Positions 37,591 through 45,448 of a stretch of 64,000 bases of DNA are shown here, piece after piece. The notes under the pieces are model-generated. The model worked only from the letters and a program-made list of their open reading frames with translations, did no database searches and had not been told where the DNA came from. Source of the DNA: Thermoplasmata archaeon (lineage in GTDB: Archaea; Thermoplasmatota; DTKX01; VGTL01); contig JAWCLH010000002.1 in assembly GCA_038851035.1 (NCBI GenBank), positions 1 to 64,000 on the forward strand. The letters run 5' to 3'. The position numbers and the translations under genes were made by a program. Numbering within the stretch: position 1 is the stretch's first letter; the number at the start of each line of letters is the position of its first letter.

Positions 37591-38877
37591 ATGAAGGGGG
37601 GAATATTCGATGGGGACAGCGGGAACCTGTGTGTCGCCTGCAAGGGCTCGAAAATGCTCTGCGGCAAGGAACGCTGTCCGATTCTGGTCAAACATTTTGC
37701 GCAGCTCAGGGCCCGCGCGCTGATTGACACACTTGAGCTTGAGGGCTCCTCTCCGCCAGGGGTGTTTGTCGGTCAGTGGGGCTACCCTAAGGTCCTCGTC
37801 GGCCCACTCATCCCACCCATCTCTGGTGACACGGGCGTCATGGACACCCCGGAGATGTGGCTGGGAAAGAGCATTGACGAAATCGTGGACTTTAGGGTCC
37901 GGCTGGTCAGGGGGATGCACCCTGTAAACATTTACGATGTTGAAAGGGGAGGGAGGCTGGTGGACCTGGTGAGGGAGCTTGCCCTCGCCTCCTCCCCAGC
38001 GGACTCCTGGGCAGAGTTCCTGAAGAAGCCAGTCGGCAGACTCATTCTCGACGATGAGGTCCAGCCCTTCGGGCCATCCGCACCGCTGAAGAGGCTGGAG
38101 GTCGGGAACTTCAGACTGGACCAGAGGTTCGAGAAGCGCTGGAGGGACACTGACCTCACAGCCCGCGAGGCGGTCCTCTCTCTTTACTCGGAGGGTGCTC
38201 TGATATCAAGAATTCAGAAGGCCTTCAGCGTGGGCTCCTTCGGCCTGCGCAAGAACCGGAGGTTCGTGCCGACGAGATGGAGCATCACCGCCGTGGACGA
38301 CACGATAGGGAAGGAGCTCAGGGAGAGGGTGAAGAGGCTCCCTCTCATTAACGACTACAGAATTCATGAATCGTGGACCCTTGATAACCGATTCATCGTC
38401 CTCCTGATGCCCACGAGCTGGAGGTACGAGCTCGTCGAGGCCTGGTACCCGAATACGGTCTGGAACCCCCTAGGTAGGGAAATCATGATGATATCGAGCC
38501 ACGAGGGGTATGAGGGCCGAAAGGACTACGCTGAAATCGGCGGTTGCTACTACGCCGCGCGGCTCGCGACCTGCGAGCACTTGCTCCATCTGGGCCGTCA
38601 GGCGGGGTGCGTAATTCTCAGGGAGGCCCACCCCGGCTACATTATGCCCGTGGGCGTTTGGAATGTGAGGGAGAACGTGCGAAACGCGCTAAGGGGCCCA
38701 TTCGTTTCATTCAGGACTCTGGGAGAGGCCCTGGAGCACATCCAGACCCGTCTCGACATCAGGATGAAGAGGTGGCTACGCGCAAGTCGGATTCTGGCGG
38801 ACCTAAGGCATCAGAGGCGCATCGACGAGTTCCTGCCCGTCGAGCCCGCGGCGAGGAATCAGGAGGGCGTGGGTTGA
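37591..38877 (+). CDS. nreA: archaeal DNA repair protein NreA
   Basis: 428 residues. The N-terminal CVACKGSKMLCGKERC cysteine cluster, WGYPKVLVGP, and SVGSFGLRKNRRFVPTRWS are hallmarks of the archaeal Nre family (DUF650/DUF651). Haloferax NreA works with PCNA in repair of DNA damage. A PIP-box-like QRRIDEFL lies at 408-415, close to the C-terminus as in the family. The ATG at 37591 follows AGGAGG with a 13-nt gap; a GTG at 37534 in the same frame would add 19 residues. It heads a stretch with uracil-DNA glycosylase and a radical SAM gene, all plausible repair functions. Confidence 0.9.
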   Translation: MKGGIFDGDSGNLCVACKGSKMLCGKERCPILVKHFAQLRARALIDTLELEGSSPPGVFVGQWGYPKVLVGPLIPPISGDTGVMDTPEMWLGKSIDEIVDFRVRLVRGMHPVNIYDVERGGRLVDLVRELALASSPADSWAEFLKKPVGRLILDDEVQPFGPSAPLKRLEVGNFRLDQRFEKRWRDTDLTAREAVLSLYSEGALISRIQKAFSVGSFGLRKNRRFVPTRWSITAVDDTIGKELRERVKRLPLINDYRIHESWTLDNRFIVLLMPTSWRYELVEAWYPNTVWNPLGREIMMISSHEGYEGRKDYAEIGGCYYAARLATCEHLLHLGRQAGCVILREAHPGYIMPVGVWNVRENVRNALRGPFVSFRTLGEALEHIQTRLDIRMKRWLRASRILADLRHQRRIDEFLPVEPAARNQEGVG

Positions 38878-39068
38878 GGCGGAGGGAGGGTGTTGACGGG
38901 AAGAGAGAGGAAATGGATGAAGAGAATGGGGTAGGTGGAAGGGCGGGGAGCGTGGCCGGGGCGCGGAGGGGGGACCCACGGGGCCTGGGGATGGGGAAGG
39001 CTATGAAACGAGGAAGGAGCTGTTGCGTAATTTGGGGTAGCGAATCTGGTCGCGCTCGTCCGGGGGAA

Positions 39069-39656
39069 ATGACGCTCGAGGACGTGGCGGCAGGTGTGAG
39101 GAGGTGCAGGGCCTGCGCCCTCCACAGGACAAGGAAGAAGCCGGTTCCCGGCGAGGGCAGTGGGCGGAGCGGTGTGGTTCTGGTCGGCGAGGCGCCCGGC
39201 GCGAAGGAGGACGCCCTCGGCCGTCCCTTCGTCGGCTCGGCCGGTAAGCTCCTCGACAGAATGCTCCGCATTGCGGGGCTCGCTAGGAGCGAGGTCTTCA
39301 TAACCAATGTCGTCAAGTGCAGGCCTCCGGGAAACCGGCCGCCGAAGCCGGCCGAGGTCAGGGCCTGTGCTCGGCATCTCAGGCTCCAGCTGAACATCAT
39401 CGCGCCGGAGCTGGTCTGCACGATGGGCAACTCGGCCCTTCGAGCGCTCGTGGACCCCAAAGGCAATATCACTCGGTTAAGGGGCAGAATCGTCGAGAAA
39501 GACGGAAGGCGCTACCTTCCCCTCTATCACCCCGCCGCGATTCTCTACCGCAGAAAGTTGATAAAAGAGATAGAGGAGGACTTCAGAAGACTGGGGGGAA
39601 TCGCGAGGAGGGCCGGCCGCGCCGCCCAGACCAGACTGACGACCGAAGAGGAGTGA
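39069..39656 (+). CDS. udg: family 4 uracil-DNA glycosylase (4Fe-4S)
   Basis: 195 residues. Motif 1 is GEAPGAKEDALGRPFVG at 40-56 and motif 2 is the HPA of YHPAAIL, binding uracil. Four cysteines at 13, 16, 84 and 100 (CRAC; CRPPGNRPPKPAEVRAC) match the iron-sulfur cluster spacing of thermophile and archaeal UDG. It removes uracil from DNA after cytosine deamination. The frame is open far upstream, but ATG 39069 (after CGGGGG) gives the normal family N-terminus; ATG 39003 is an alternative. The 190 nt after nreA are purine-rich and hold nothing else I recognise. Confidence 0.9.
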   Translation: MTLEDVAAGVRRCRACALHRTRKKPVPGEGSGRSGVVLVGEAPGAKEDALGRPFVGSAGKLLDRMLRIAGLARSEVFITNVVKCRPPGNRPPKPAEVRACARHLRLQLNIIAPELVCTMGNSALRALVDPKGNITRLRGRIVEKDGRRYLPLYHPAAILYRRKLIKEIEEDFRRLGGIARRAGRAAQTRLTTEEE

Positions 39657-39792
39657 GGGTGAATGAAGCGAAGGCTTGGGGAAAGTGATGCCGGCGGGAT
39701 GGATGGGGACACGGCTGGACACTGGACCGGTGCCGGGCCAGCGGCCAAGGGGAAATGGAGGAGGAGGTGCTAGCGCCTGTGGCGGAGGCTGG

Positions 39793-40695
39793 ATGCCCAT
39801 GGAGGAAGGGCGGATAACGGACCGGGGTGCGGAGGCAGATATAACAAGGGGGAACCCGGAGGTAGCCGAGGGTAGCGGGAGAAGGGCGAGGGTGAGGGAG
39901 GTGAGGTGCGTCTCCGCGCTCTCGCGCTCGCGGCTGACGGGGCTGGACTATGCCCTCAACCCCTACAGGGGCTGCGAGCATGGGTGCCTCTACTGCTACT
40001 CTCCTGCGGTCATACACTGCGATGAAAGGGAGCCGTGGGGGGAGTGGGTCGAAGCGAGAGTCAACATGCCCGTTCTTCTATCGCGCGAGCTCAGGAGGCT
40101 CCCGCGGGGGACGGTGGGGGTGGGAACCGTCACCGACCCCTACCAGCCCGCGGAGCTCAGGTATCGAGTCACCCGGCACTGTCTCGAGCAGCTCCTGCGC
40201 CACCAGTGGCCCGTCTGCATTCAGACCAAGTCCAGAAACGTGGTCGAGGACATCGGTCTCCTTTCCCGCTTCAAGAACATCGAGGTTGGATTTACATTAA
40301 CCACGGCGGACGACGGTCTGCGCGGGGCCTTCGAGCCCCGTGCGTCATCAGTGGGGGAGAGGCTCGGGGCCCTGGCTGCCCTCAGGGACGCGGGCGTACC
40401 GACCTTTGTATTCTTCGGGCCCGTCCTGCCCGGCGCCGTGGAAAAGGGGCTGGAGGGGCTCTTCAGATCCCTCGCCGAGCTCTCCATTCGTAGAATTCTC
40501 ATAGACAGACTCAGGGTCCACCGGGGGGTGTGGGAGAGGCTCAGGCCGTATATCGCAAAAAGCCACCCCGCTCTAGTGGCGGAGTATGAGGCGATTCTGT
40601 TCGGCCTCTCTGAGGACTACGAGCGCCTCATCCTCGACATCGTGGAGCTCGCGCGCGCATGCGGCCTGAGCGCTGCGGCGGTTGGGAGGCCGTGA
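39793..40695 (+). CDS. radical SAM protein of the spore-photoproduct-lyase-like family (COG1533)
   Basis: 300 residues. The radical SAM cluster motif is RGCEHGCLYCY (C61, C65, C68). Following features are typical of COG1533: VNMPVLLSREL, GTVTDPYQPAE, ETK-like IQTKSRNV, and IEVGFTLTT. Members use a 5'-deoxyadenosyl radical; the best known repairs UV spore photoproduct, but most archaeal members have no proven substrate. It follows the UDG gene by about 135 nt. ATG 39793 and ATG 39799 are both possible starts. Confidence 0.88.
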   Translation: MPMEEGRITDRGAEADITRGNPEVAEGSGRRARVREVRCVSALSRSRLTGLDYALNPYRGCEHGCLYCYSPAVIHCDEREPWGEWVEARVNMPVLLSRELRRLPRGTVGVGTVTDPYQPAELRYRVTRHCLEQLLRHQWPVCIQTKSRNVVEDIGLLSRFKNIEVGFTLTTADDGLRGAFEPRASSVGERLGALAALRDAGVPTFVFFGPVLPGAVEKGLEGLFRSLAELSIRRILIDRLRVHRGVWERLRPYIAKSHPALVAEYEAILFGLSEDYERLILDIVELARACGLSAAAVGRP

Positions 40696-40752
40696 AGGAA
40701 AGGCAGTCCCGGGCCCGGACTGTGCGATATTCGGAGGCCCCCCCGGGCCCTA

Positions 40753-40761
40753 TCTTTAAAT
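40753..40761 (+). promoter_or_regulatory. TATA element for carS
   Basis: TCTTTAAAT, centred about 27 nt before the GTG at 40784. It indicates a leaderless transcript starting at or next to that GTG. Confidence 0.5.
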
Positions 40762-40783
40762 CCGCCCTCCGCAATTCCGGCCC

Positions 40784-41401
40784 GTGGACCTGCCTGCGAT
40801 GGTCGGAGGGGCTCTGCTGCTCATCGGCCAGTCCTTCTGGATAATGTTCCCGGCCTATGTGTCTGGGTCAGCCGCAGTGCTTTTCAAGGGGAAGAGGCCG
40901 ATGGACTTCGGAGCAAGTTGGAGGGGGAACAGGGTCCTGGGCGACGGAAAGACCTGGGAGGGCTTCATCTTCGGCGGCCTGACGGGGGTATTTGCGGGAA
41001 CGATGCAACAACTCGTCTCCGCTCTCTCCGGCCAGTCCCACCTCGTCGCCTTCGGCTATGCCTACGCTGGGAGCTTCGACCCAGTCCTGCGGCCCTCGAT
41101 GAGCCCAGGCTCCCTCGCAATAATCGCCTCCCTGTCCTACGGGGGACTGGTCGGCGACCTCCTGAAGAGCTTCATCAAGCGGAGGATGGGCCTGAAGCGG
41201 GGCAGCCCCTCGCCCTTCCTCATGGATCAGCTCGACTTCGTCGCAGGCGCTTGGCTGGTCACCCTCCCGATTTTCTGGAGATGGTTCCTGAGCGTTTTCA
41301 CGGTCTATAACTTCTTCATCGTCCTCATAATGACACCCCTCCTCCACCGCGGCGTAAATATTATAGGCTACAAACTGGGTGCAAAGAAGGAGCCATGGTA
41401 G
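40784..41401 (+). CDS. carS: CDP-archaeol synthase
   Basis: 205 residues, integral membrane enzyme with about five hydrophobic segments. It transfers CMP from CTP to unsaturated digeranylgeranylglyceryl phosphate, giving CDP-archaeol, the precursor of archaeal polar lipids. Family motifs: VLGDGKTWEGF near the N-terminal third, GDLLKSFIKRRMGLKRG, and PFLMDQLDFVAGA. Its presence fixes the organism as an archaeon. The GTG start at 40784 fits a leaderless mRNA; ATG 40799 would shorten it by five residues. It stops with TAG. Confidence 0.94.
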   Translation: MDLPAMVGGALLLIGQSFWIMFPAYVSGSAAVLFKGKRPMDFGASWRGNRVLGDGKTWEGFIFGGLTGVFAGTMQQLVSALSGQSHLVAFGYAYAGSFDPVLRPSMSPGSLAIIASLSYGGLVGDLLKSFIKRRMGLKRGSPSPFLMDQLDFVAGAWLVTLPIFWRWFLSVFTVYNFFIVLIMTPLLHRGVNIIGYKLGAKKEPW

Positions 41402-41640
41402 GGAGGAGCGGGATGAGGCTCGGGATGGGCGGGGACGCGGAGCTGGCGGGATAGAAGGAACGGCGGGCGAGGATACAGTAATTGGAAAGAAGAAGCAGGC
41501 GGAAGAAAGGGAGGAGGGGACGATGGGAGAGGGAGAAAAAGGTGGAGGAGTAGAGGGAGGGGAAGAGCAGCGGGCGGGGGGCGAGGAGAGGGTGGACAGG
41601 GAGGGACGAGGAGAGAGGAAATGAATCAGCCCCCGGGCTC
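41402..41640 (+). other. purine-rich intergenic tract
   Basis: 239 nt between carS and pyrE with a strong excess of G and A on the plus strand (runs such as GGAGGGGACGATGGGAGAGG). The apparent ORF is only Glu/Gly/Arg/Lys and is best explained by composition. No RNA fold or promoter box is obvious. Confidence 0.5.
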
Positions 41641-42204
41641 GTGACGGTCCTAGAAGAGAGGTTGAAACGAGGAGGAATTCCCCTGCCAGAGCTGCTGGAG
41701 ATGCTCGTCGGATGCGGCGCGGTGAAGTTCGGCAGGTTCAGGCTAACCTCGGGCAGGGAGAGCGACTACTACATCGATATTAAAGCGGCTTCGACAAGGC
41801 CTGAAATCCTCCGGCGAATCGCGGAAGAGATGGCAAAGTACGTAAAGGGAACACGGCTGGCTGGAATGGAGCTGGGTGCGGTTCCCATCGTGGCCGCGGT
41901 CTCGCTCCAGACGGGGCTTCCCTTCGTCATGCTCCGGAAGCAGCCGAGGGAGCACGGCACTGGCAGCCAGATAGAGGGAGAGCTCAGAGCGGGCGAGATG
42001 GTTACGCTGCTCGAGGATGTGGCAACCACCGGCGGCTCAATGCTCCGCTCCGTCGCTCTGCTCAGGGGGGCAGGCGCCGAGGTCCCGAGGGCGGTGGTCG
42101 TCGTCGACAGAGAGGAGGGAGCGCGCGAGGCCCTCCAGAGAGAAGGCGTCGAGCTCGTCGCGCTTGTGAAGATTAGTGAGCTCCTGGGCGCGCGCGGGAG
42201 ATGA
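41641..42204 (+). CDS. pyrE: orotate phosphoribosyltransferase
   Basis: 187 residues. Condenses orotate with PRPP to make OMP in pyrimidine synthesis. FRLTSGRESDYYIDIK is the orotate-site region and VTLLEDVATTGGSML is the PRPP-binding loop. RKQPREHGTGSQIEG covers the flexible catalytic loop; archaeal enzymes read like this. The GTG at 41641 gives a normal-length protein. Its TGA overlaps an in-frame ATG for purD by four bases, so pyrimidine and purine genes are co-transcribed here. Confidence 0.94.
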   Translation: MTVLEERLKRGGIPLPELLEMLVGCGAVKFGRFRLTSGRESDYYIDIKAASTRPEILRRIAEEMAKYVKGTRLAGMELGAVPIVAAVSLQTGLPFVMLRKQPREHGTGSQIEGELRAGEMVTLLEDVATTGGSMLRSVALLRGAGAEVPRAVVVVDREEGAREALQREGVELVALVKISELLGARGR

Positions 42205-42227
42205 TGGGAGAGTTTGGAGGTATGTTG

Positions 42228-43562
42228 ATGGGGACGAAGGTGCTATTAATAGGAGGAGGAGCAAGGGAGCACGCCATCGCACGGGCTCTCGTGGAGGGGG
42301 GTGCGGAGCTCTACACGGTGATGAAAAACCGCAACCCAGGGATAATGAGGCTCTCAAGAGACGTCCTGCTGGCGGGCGAGACGGATGTGGAGAAAGTCTG
42401 CCTCTACGCAACCTCGAGAGGCGTGGAACTCGCCATCGTGGGTCCTGAGGCCCCGCTGGAGGCCGGCATCGTAGACGGGCTGGAGAGAGCGGGGGTGCGT
42501 TGTGCCTCCCCTACAAGGGCAGCCGCAAGGATAGAGACATCAAAGGAGTTCATGCGCTCGCTAATGGAGAGGCACCGACTCCCCGGGAGGGTGGAGTATA
42601 AGGTCTTCAGCCGGCCCTCTGAAGTCAGGGAGTTCTTGAGGGATTACCCGAAGGGCGTGGCGGTGAAGCCCGTGGGGCTGACAGGAGGGAAGGGAGTGAA
42701 GATCACCGGCGACCAACTCCTCACAAGGGAGGACGCAATCGCCTATGCAACCGAGGTCATAGAGAAGAAGGTCGGAGGGGAAGCCAAAGTGGTGATAGAA
42801 GAGAAGTTGGAGGGCGAGGAGTTCACGCTACAGGCTTTCTCCGATGGGAAGAGGGTTGTGCCGATGCCCGCCGTCCAGGACCACAAAAGGGCGTACGAGG
42901 GTGACGTCGGTCCCAACACGGGCGGCATGGGATCTTACTCACAAGAAGACCATCTCCTGCCCTTCATCACTAAGGAGGAGTTTGACGAGGGTGCGAAAAT
43001 CGTCCAGAGAGTCGTGGATGCGCTGGCCTCGGAAGGGACACCGTTCAGGGGTCCAATATACGGCCAGTTCATGCTCACCCGCGAGGGGCCAAAGGTGGTG
43101 GAGGTCAACGCCAGATTCGGGGACCCAGAGGCGATGAATGTCCTAGCGATAATGAGCTCAAACCTGCTCGAAGCCTGCGAGGCGATGGCCGCCGGTAACC
43201 TCAATCCTGCCCGAGTAGCCTTCGAGGCGAAGGCGACGGTGTGCAAATACGTCGTTCCAGTAGGCTATGGCACCGAGCCGAGGGTCGGGGCGGAGATTCT
43301 CGTGGACGAAAAGGGAGTGGAGGGCGAGGGGGCGAGGCTCTACTATGCATCTGTGAACGAGCAGGGGCAGGGGAGGGTATTGACGACCTCCTCCCGCTCG
43401 CTGGGTGTGGTTGGAATCGGCGGGAGAGTCGAGGAAGCAGAGGTTAGGTGCGAGGCCGCCCTCAGACACATCAAGGGCGAATTCTTTGTCAGGCATGACA
43501 TCGGGAAACCCGAGGCGCTGAGAAAGAAATTGGAGCACATGAGATTCATCCGGGGGCGCTGA
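42228..43562 (+). CDS. purD: phosphoribosylamine--glycine ligase (GAR synthetase)
   Basis: 444 residues, ATP-grasp enzyme of purine synthesis. MGTKVLLIGGGAREHAIA at the N-terminus, AIVGPEAPLEAGIVD, AVKPVGLTGGKGVKI and GPIYGQFMLT followed by EVNARFGDPEAMNVL (metal- and ATP-binding Glu/Asn) are all present. ATG 42228 has GGAGG seven nt upstream (42216-42220); earlier in-frame ATGs at 42201 and 42222 are less likely. It follows pyrE directly and precedes the METTL5-like gene with a 27-nt gap. Confidence 0.94.
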   Translation: MGTKVLLIGGGAREHAIARALVEGGAELYTVMKNRNPGIMRLSRDVLLAGETDVEKVCLYATSRGVELAIVGPEAPLEAGIVDGLERAGVRCASPTRAAARIETSKEFMRSLMERHRLPGRVEYKVFSRPSEVREFLRDYPKGVAVKPVGLTGGKGVKITGDQLLTREDAIAYATEVIEKKVGGEAKVVIEEKLEGEEFTLQAFSDGKRVVPMPAVQDHKRAYEGDVGPNTGGMGSYSQEDHLLPFITKEEFDEGAKIVQRVVDALASEGTPFRGPIYGQFMLTREGPKVVEVNARFGDPEAMNVLAIMSSNLLEACEAMAAGNLNPARVAFEAKATVCKYVVPVGYGTEPRVGAEILVDEKGVEGEGARLYYASVNEQGQGRVLTTSSRSLGVVGIGGRVEEAEVRCEAALRHIKGEFFVRHDIGKPEALRKKLEHMRFIRGR

Positions 43563-43589
43563 GACCTCGGTTTCGCCGGGGTGGGTGGG

Positions 43590-44234
43590 GTGAAGAAGAA
43601 GGAGCTCGAGAGAATTCTCCAGAGCATACCACCCCATCCGAGGCCATCGGCCGGGCTCGAGCAGTACACCACTCCGGCCGATGTGGCTGCGGACATGCTC
43701 TTTCTGGCAGCACAGCTGGGCGACATTGAGGGCAGGATAGTGGGGGACCTCGGGTGCGGGACGGGCGTGCTCGCGATTGGCGCCGGGCTGCTGGGAGCTC
43801 GGAGGGTTGTGGGCGTGGACATCGACCCGGAAGCGCTCGACGTGGCCCAGCGGACAGCGCGCGCGATGGGGGTTGAGCTCGAGCTCAGGAAGGGCAGCGT
43901 GGAGGATTTTCGGGAGGAGCTGGACACTGTTTTGATGAATCCGCCTTTCGGGGCCCAGAGAAGGCACGCCGACCGCCCCTTTCTCCACAAGGCCTTTGAA
44001 TGCGCCCCGGTGATCTACTCTTTCCATAATGCGGCCACGGAGGACTTCGTCCGACGTGAGGCCCAGGGAGCCGGGTTTACCGTCACCCATAAGAATAAGT
44101 ACAGATTCAGCATACCTCACATGTTCAGCTTCCATAAAAAAGAGACCCAGGAGGTCAGGGTCCTGTTGCTCCGGATGGAGTTCGGGGGAGCAGGGTCCCG
44201 AATTAGTGGAGTGAGAGGGAGGGACGACAATTGA
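43590..44234 (+). CDS. METTL5-like RNA methyltransferase (COG2263)
   Basis: 214 residues. SAM-dependent methylase with LEQYTTPADVAADML, DLGCGTGVLAIGAGLLGA, DIDPEAL and the adenine-methylase motif NPPFGAQRR. These features, including the LEQY..TP start, are those of archaeal COG2263 proteins, relatives of METTL5 that makes m6A in small-subunit rRNA. RNA is therefore the likely substrate. Start GTG 43590 (MKKKELER) is preferred over GTG 43581. Its stop overlaps the csl4 start region, tying it to the exosome gene. Confidence 0.9.
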   Translation: MKKKELERILQSIPPHPRPSAGLEQYTTPADVAADMLFLAAQLGDIEGRIVGDLGCGTGVLAIGAGLLGARRVVGVDIDPEALDVAQRTARAMGVELELRKGSVEDFREELDTVLMNPPFGAQRRHADRPFLHKAFECAPVIYSFHNAATEDFVRREAQGAGFTVTHKNKYRFSIPHMFSFHKKETQEVRVLLLRMEFGGAGSRISGVRGRDDN

Positions 44235-44998
44235 CGGTGAAGCGGATGGTCCTACCGGGTGAGGAGATAGGAACGATGGAGGAGTTCCTGCCCGGGCAGG
44301 GTACTTACGAGGAGAACGGCAAAATCTACTCGGCGCTCGCCGGGGTGCTTGAAATCGACCCCCGGGAGATGGTGACTAACATCAGGGCGTTCAATCCGCC
44401 CGTGAAGCTCAAAATCGGCGACGCCGTGATTGGCAGGGTGACGGATATCCGCAGCTCGATGGTGGAGGTGGAGCTAATAAAGGTCGCGGGAAAGGACAGG
44501 GCGATATCCGACCAGGGCGTGGCCTCGATTCATATAGCGCACATCTCCGAGAACTATGTTCCGGATATAGAGTCGCAGTTCCGCCTTCTGGATTATATAA
44601 GGGCCAAGGTCATTCAGGTCACGCCGTCCATACAGCTGAGCACGGTTGGACCAGAGTTCGGTGTTATCAGGGCGCTATGCTCGGTTTGCAGGATACCTAT
44701 GGTGGTCAAGGGAGAACACCTTTACTGTGAAGCGTGCCACAGGACCGAGAGCCGAAAGCTCGCCCGTAGCTATGGAACCTCGGACTTCTGGACAGCTCCG
44801 ACCGCCGAGCAGATCGCCCTCGACCAGCAGAGGTACGGTTCTCAGACCCTCAGGAGGGGCGGAAGGGACCGCGGGGAGAGAGCGGGGGGAAGGGGGGGAT
44901 GGAGGGGCGGGGGCAGAAAGAATCGAGGGAAGGGGGAACTCAGGGGTCGCGGGCCAAGAAGGGAGGACCGCGCTCGCAGCAATGGCCGGTCAGCCTAG
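44231..44998 (+). CDS. csl4: exosome complex subunit Csl4 with RGG-rich tail
   Basis: 255 residues from the TTG at 44231, after GAGGGA; GTG 44237 and ATG 44246 are alternatives. The family start MVLPGEEIGTMEEFLPGQGTY is the N-terminal domain. An S1-type RNA-binding domain follows (KIGDAVIGRVTDIRSSMVEVEL), then a zinc ribbon (CSVC and CEAC near 150-170). Csl4 caps the archaeal RNA exosome and helps load RNA. Unusually, about 50 residues of Arg/Gly-rich sequence with RGG-like units follow the normal end. It overlaps the methylase stop by four bases. Confidence 0.93.
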   Translation: MTVKRMVLPGEEIGTMEEFLPGQGTYEENGKIYSALAGVLEIDPREMVTNIRAFNPPVKLKIGDAVIGRVTDIRSSMVEVELIKVAGKDRAISDQGVASIHIAHISENYVPDIESQFRLLDYIRAKVIQVTPSIQLSTVGPEFGVIRALCSVCRIPMVVKGEHLYCEACHRTESRKLARSYGTSDFWTAPTAEQIALDQQRYGSQTLRRGGRDRGERAGGRGGWRGGGRKNRGKGELRGRGPRREDRARSNGRSA

Positions 44999-45196
44999 TG
45001 CAAGAAGACCAGTGGAGTAGCGAGAGAGTGGGGAGAGTACGTAGGGCTCACGAAGGGCCAAAGGAGGCCTCCTGAGGAGTCCCCGGTTGCGCTCACTCTT
45101 CACCCGGTCACGTAGGCCGGTGGTTCCGCTGGGGTCCCTCGAGCAACCCAGCAACAATATCAAACCACACCAAAACCAATATTTATTTGGTGATAT
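44999..45196. other. intergenic region with promoter of the coiled-coil miniprotein
   Basis: 198 nt. It contains a 10-bp palindrome GGAGGCCTCC near 45062-45071 and, at 45178-45188, an AATATTTATTT element that should drive the next small gene. No RNA gene was recognised. Confidence 0.4.
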
Positions 45197-45409
45197 ATGG
45201 GCTGTATGAGAAGCATGAAGAGCCCGCAGCCCGCGTCCCAGGAGGAGCTAGCCAAGGAGCTTGTTTTATTGCGGCAGGAGGTTCAGCAGCTTCGGCAAAT
45301 GGTGAATATGCTACTGGACATGGTTATTGAGCCAGAGGAGGACGAGTGGGACGCCGACCCCTTCAACCGCAAGGGTGATAGAGGCGGGCGGAATATGATG
45401 TGTATGTAA
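45197..45409 (+). CDS. small acidic coiled-coil protein
   Basis: 70 residues from ATG 45197; ATGs at 45206 and 45215 are in frame and fit the TATA spacing better. The middle is a clear coiled coil (EELAKELVLLRQEVQQLRQM), followed by an acidic stretch (EPEEDEWD) and a Met/Cys-rich end (GRNMMCM). Not recognised. The codon pattern and a well-placed TATA element argue that it is real. It sits alone between csl4 and the membrane glycosyltransferase-like gene. Confidence 0.6.
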   Translation: MGCMRSMKSPQPASQEELAKELVLLRQEVQQLRQMVNMLLDMVIEPEEDEWDADPFNRKGDRGGRNMMCM

Positions 45410-45448
45410 AATATGTAAAGGCCCGCCCGAAACTTGTATAACCGGCCA

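Noticed and set aside
41379-41624. 81-codon Glu/Gly/Arg/Lys frame after carS
   Set aside because: Explained by purine-rich composition; it overlaps the carS end and lacks any protein-like pattern.
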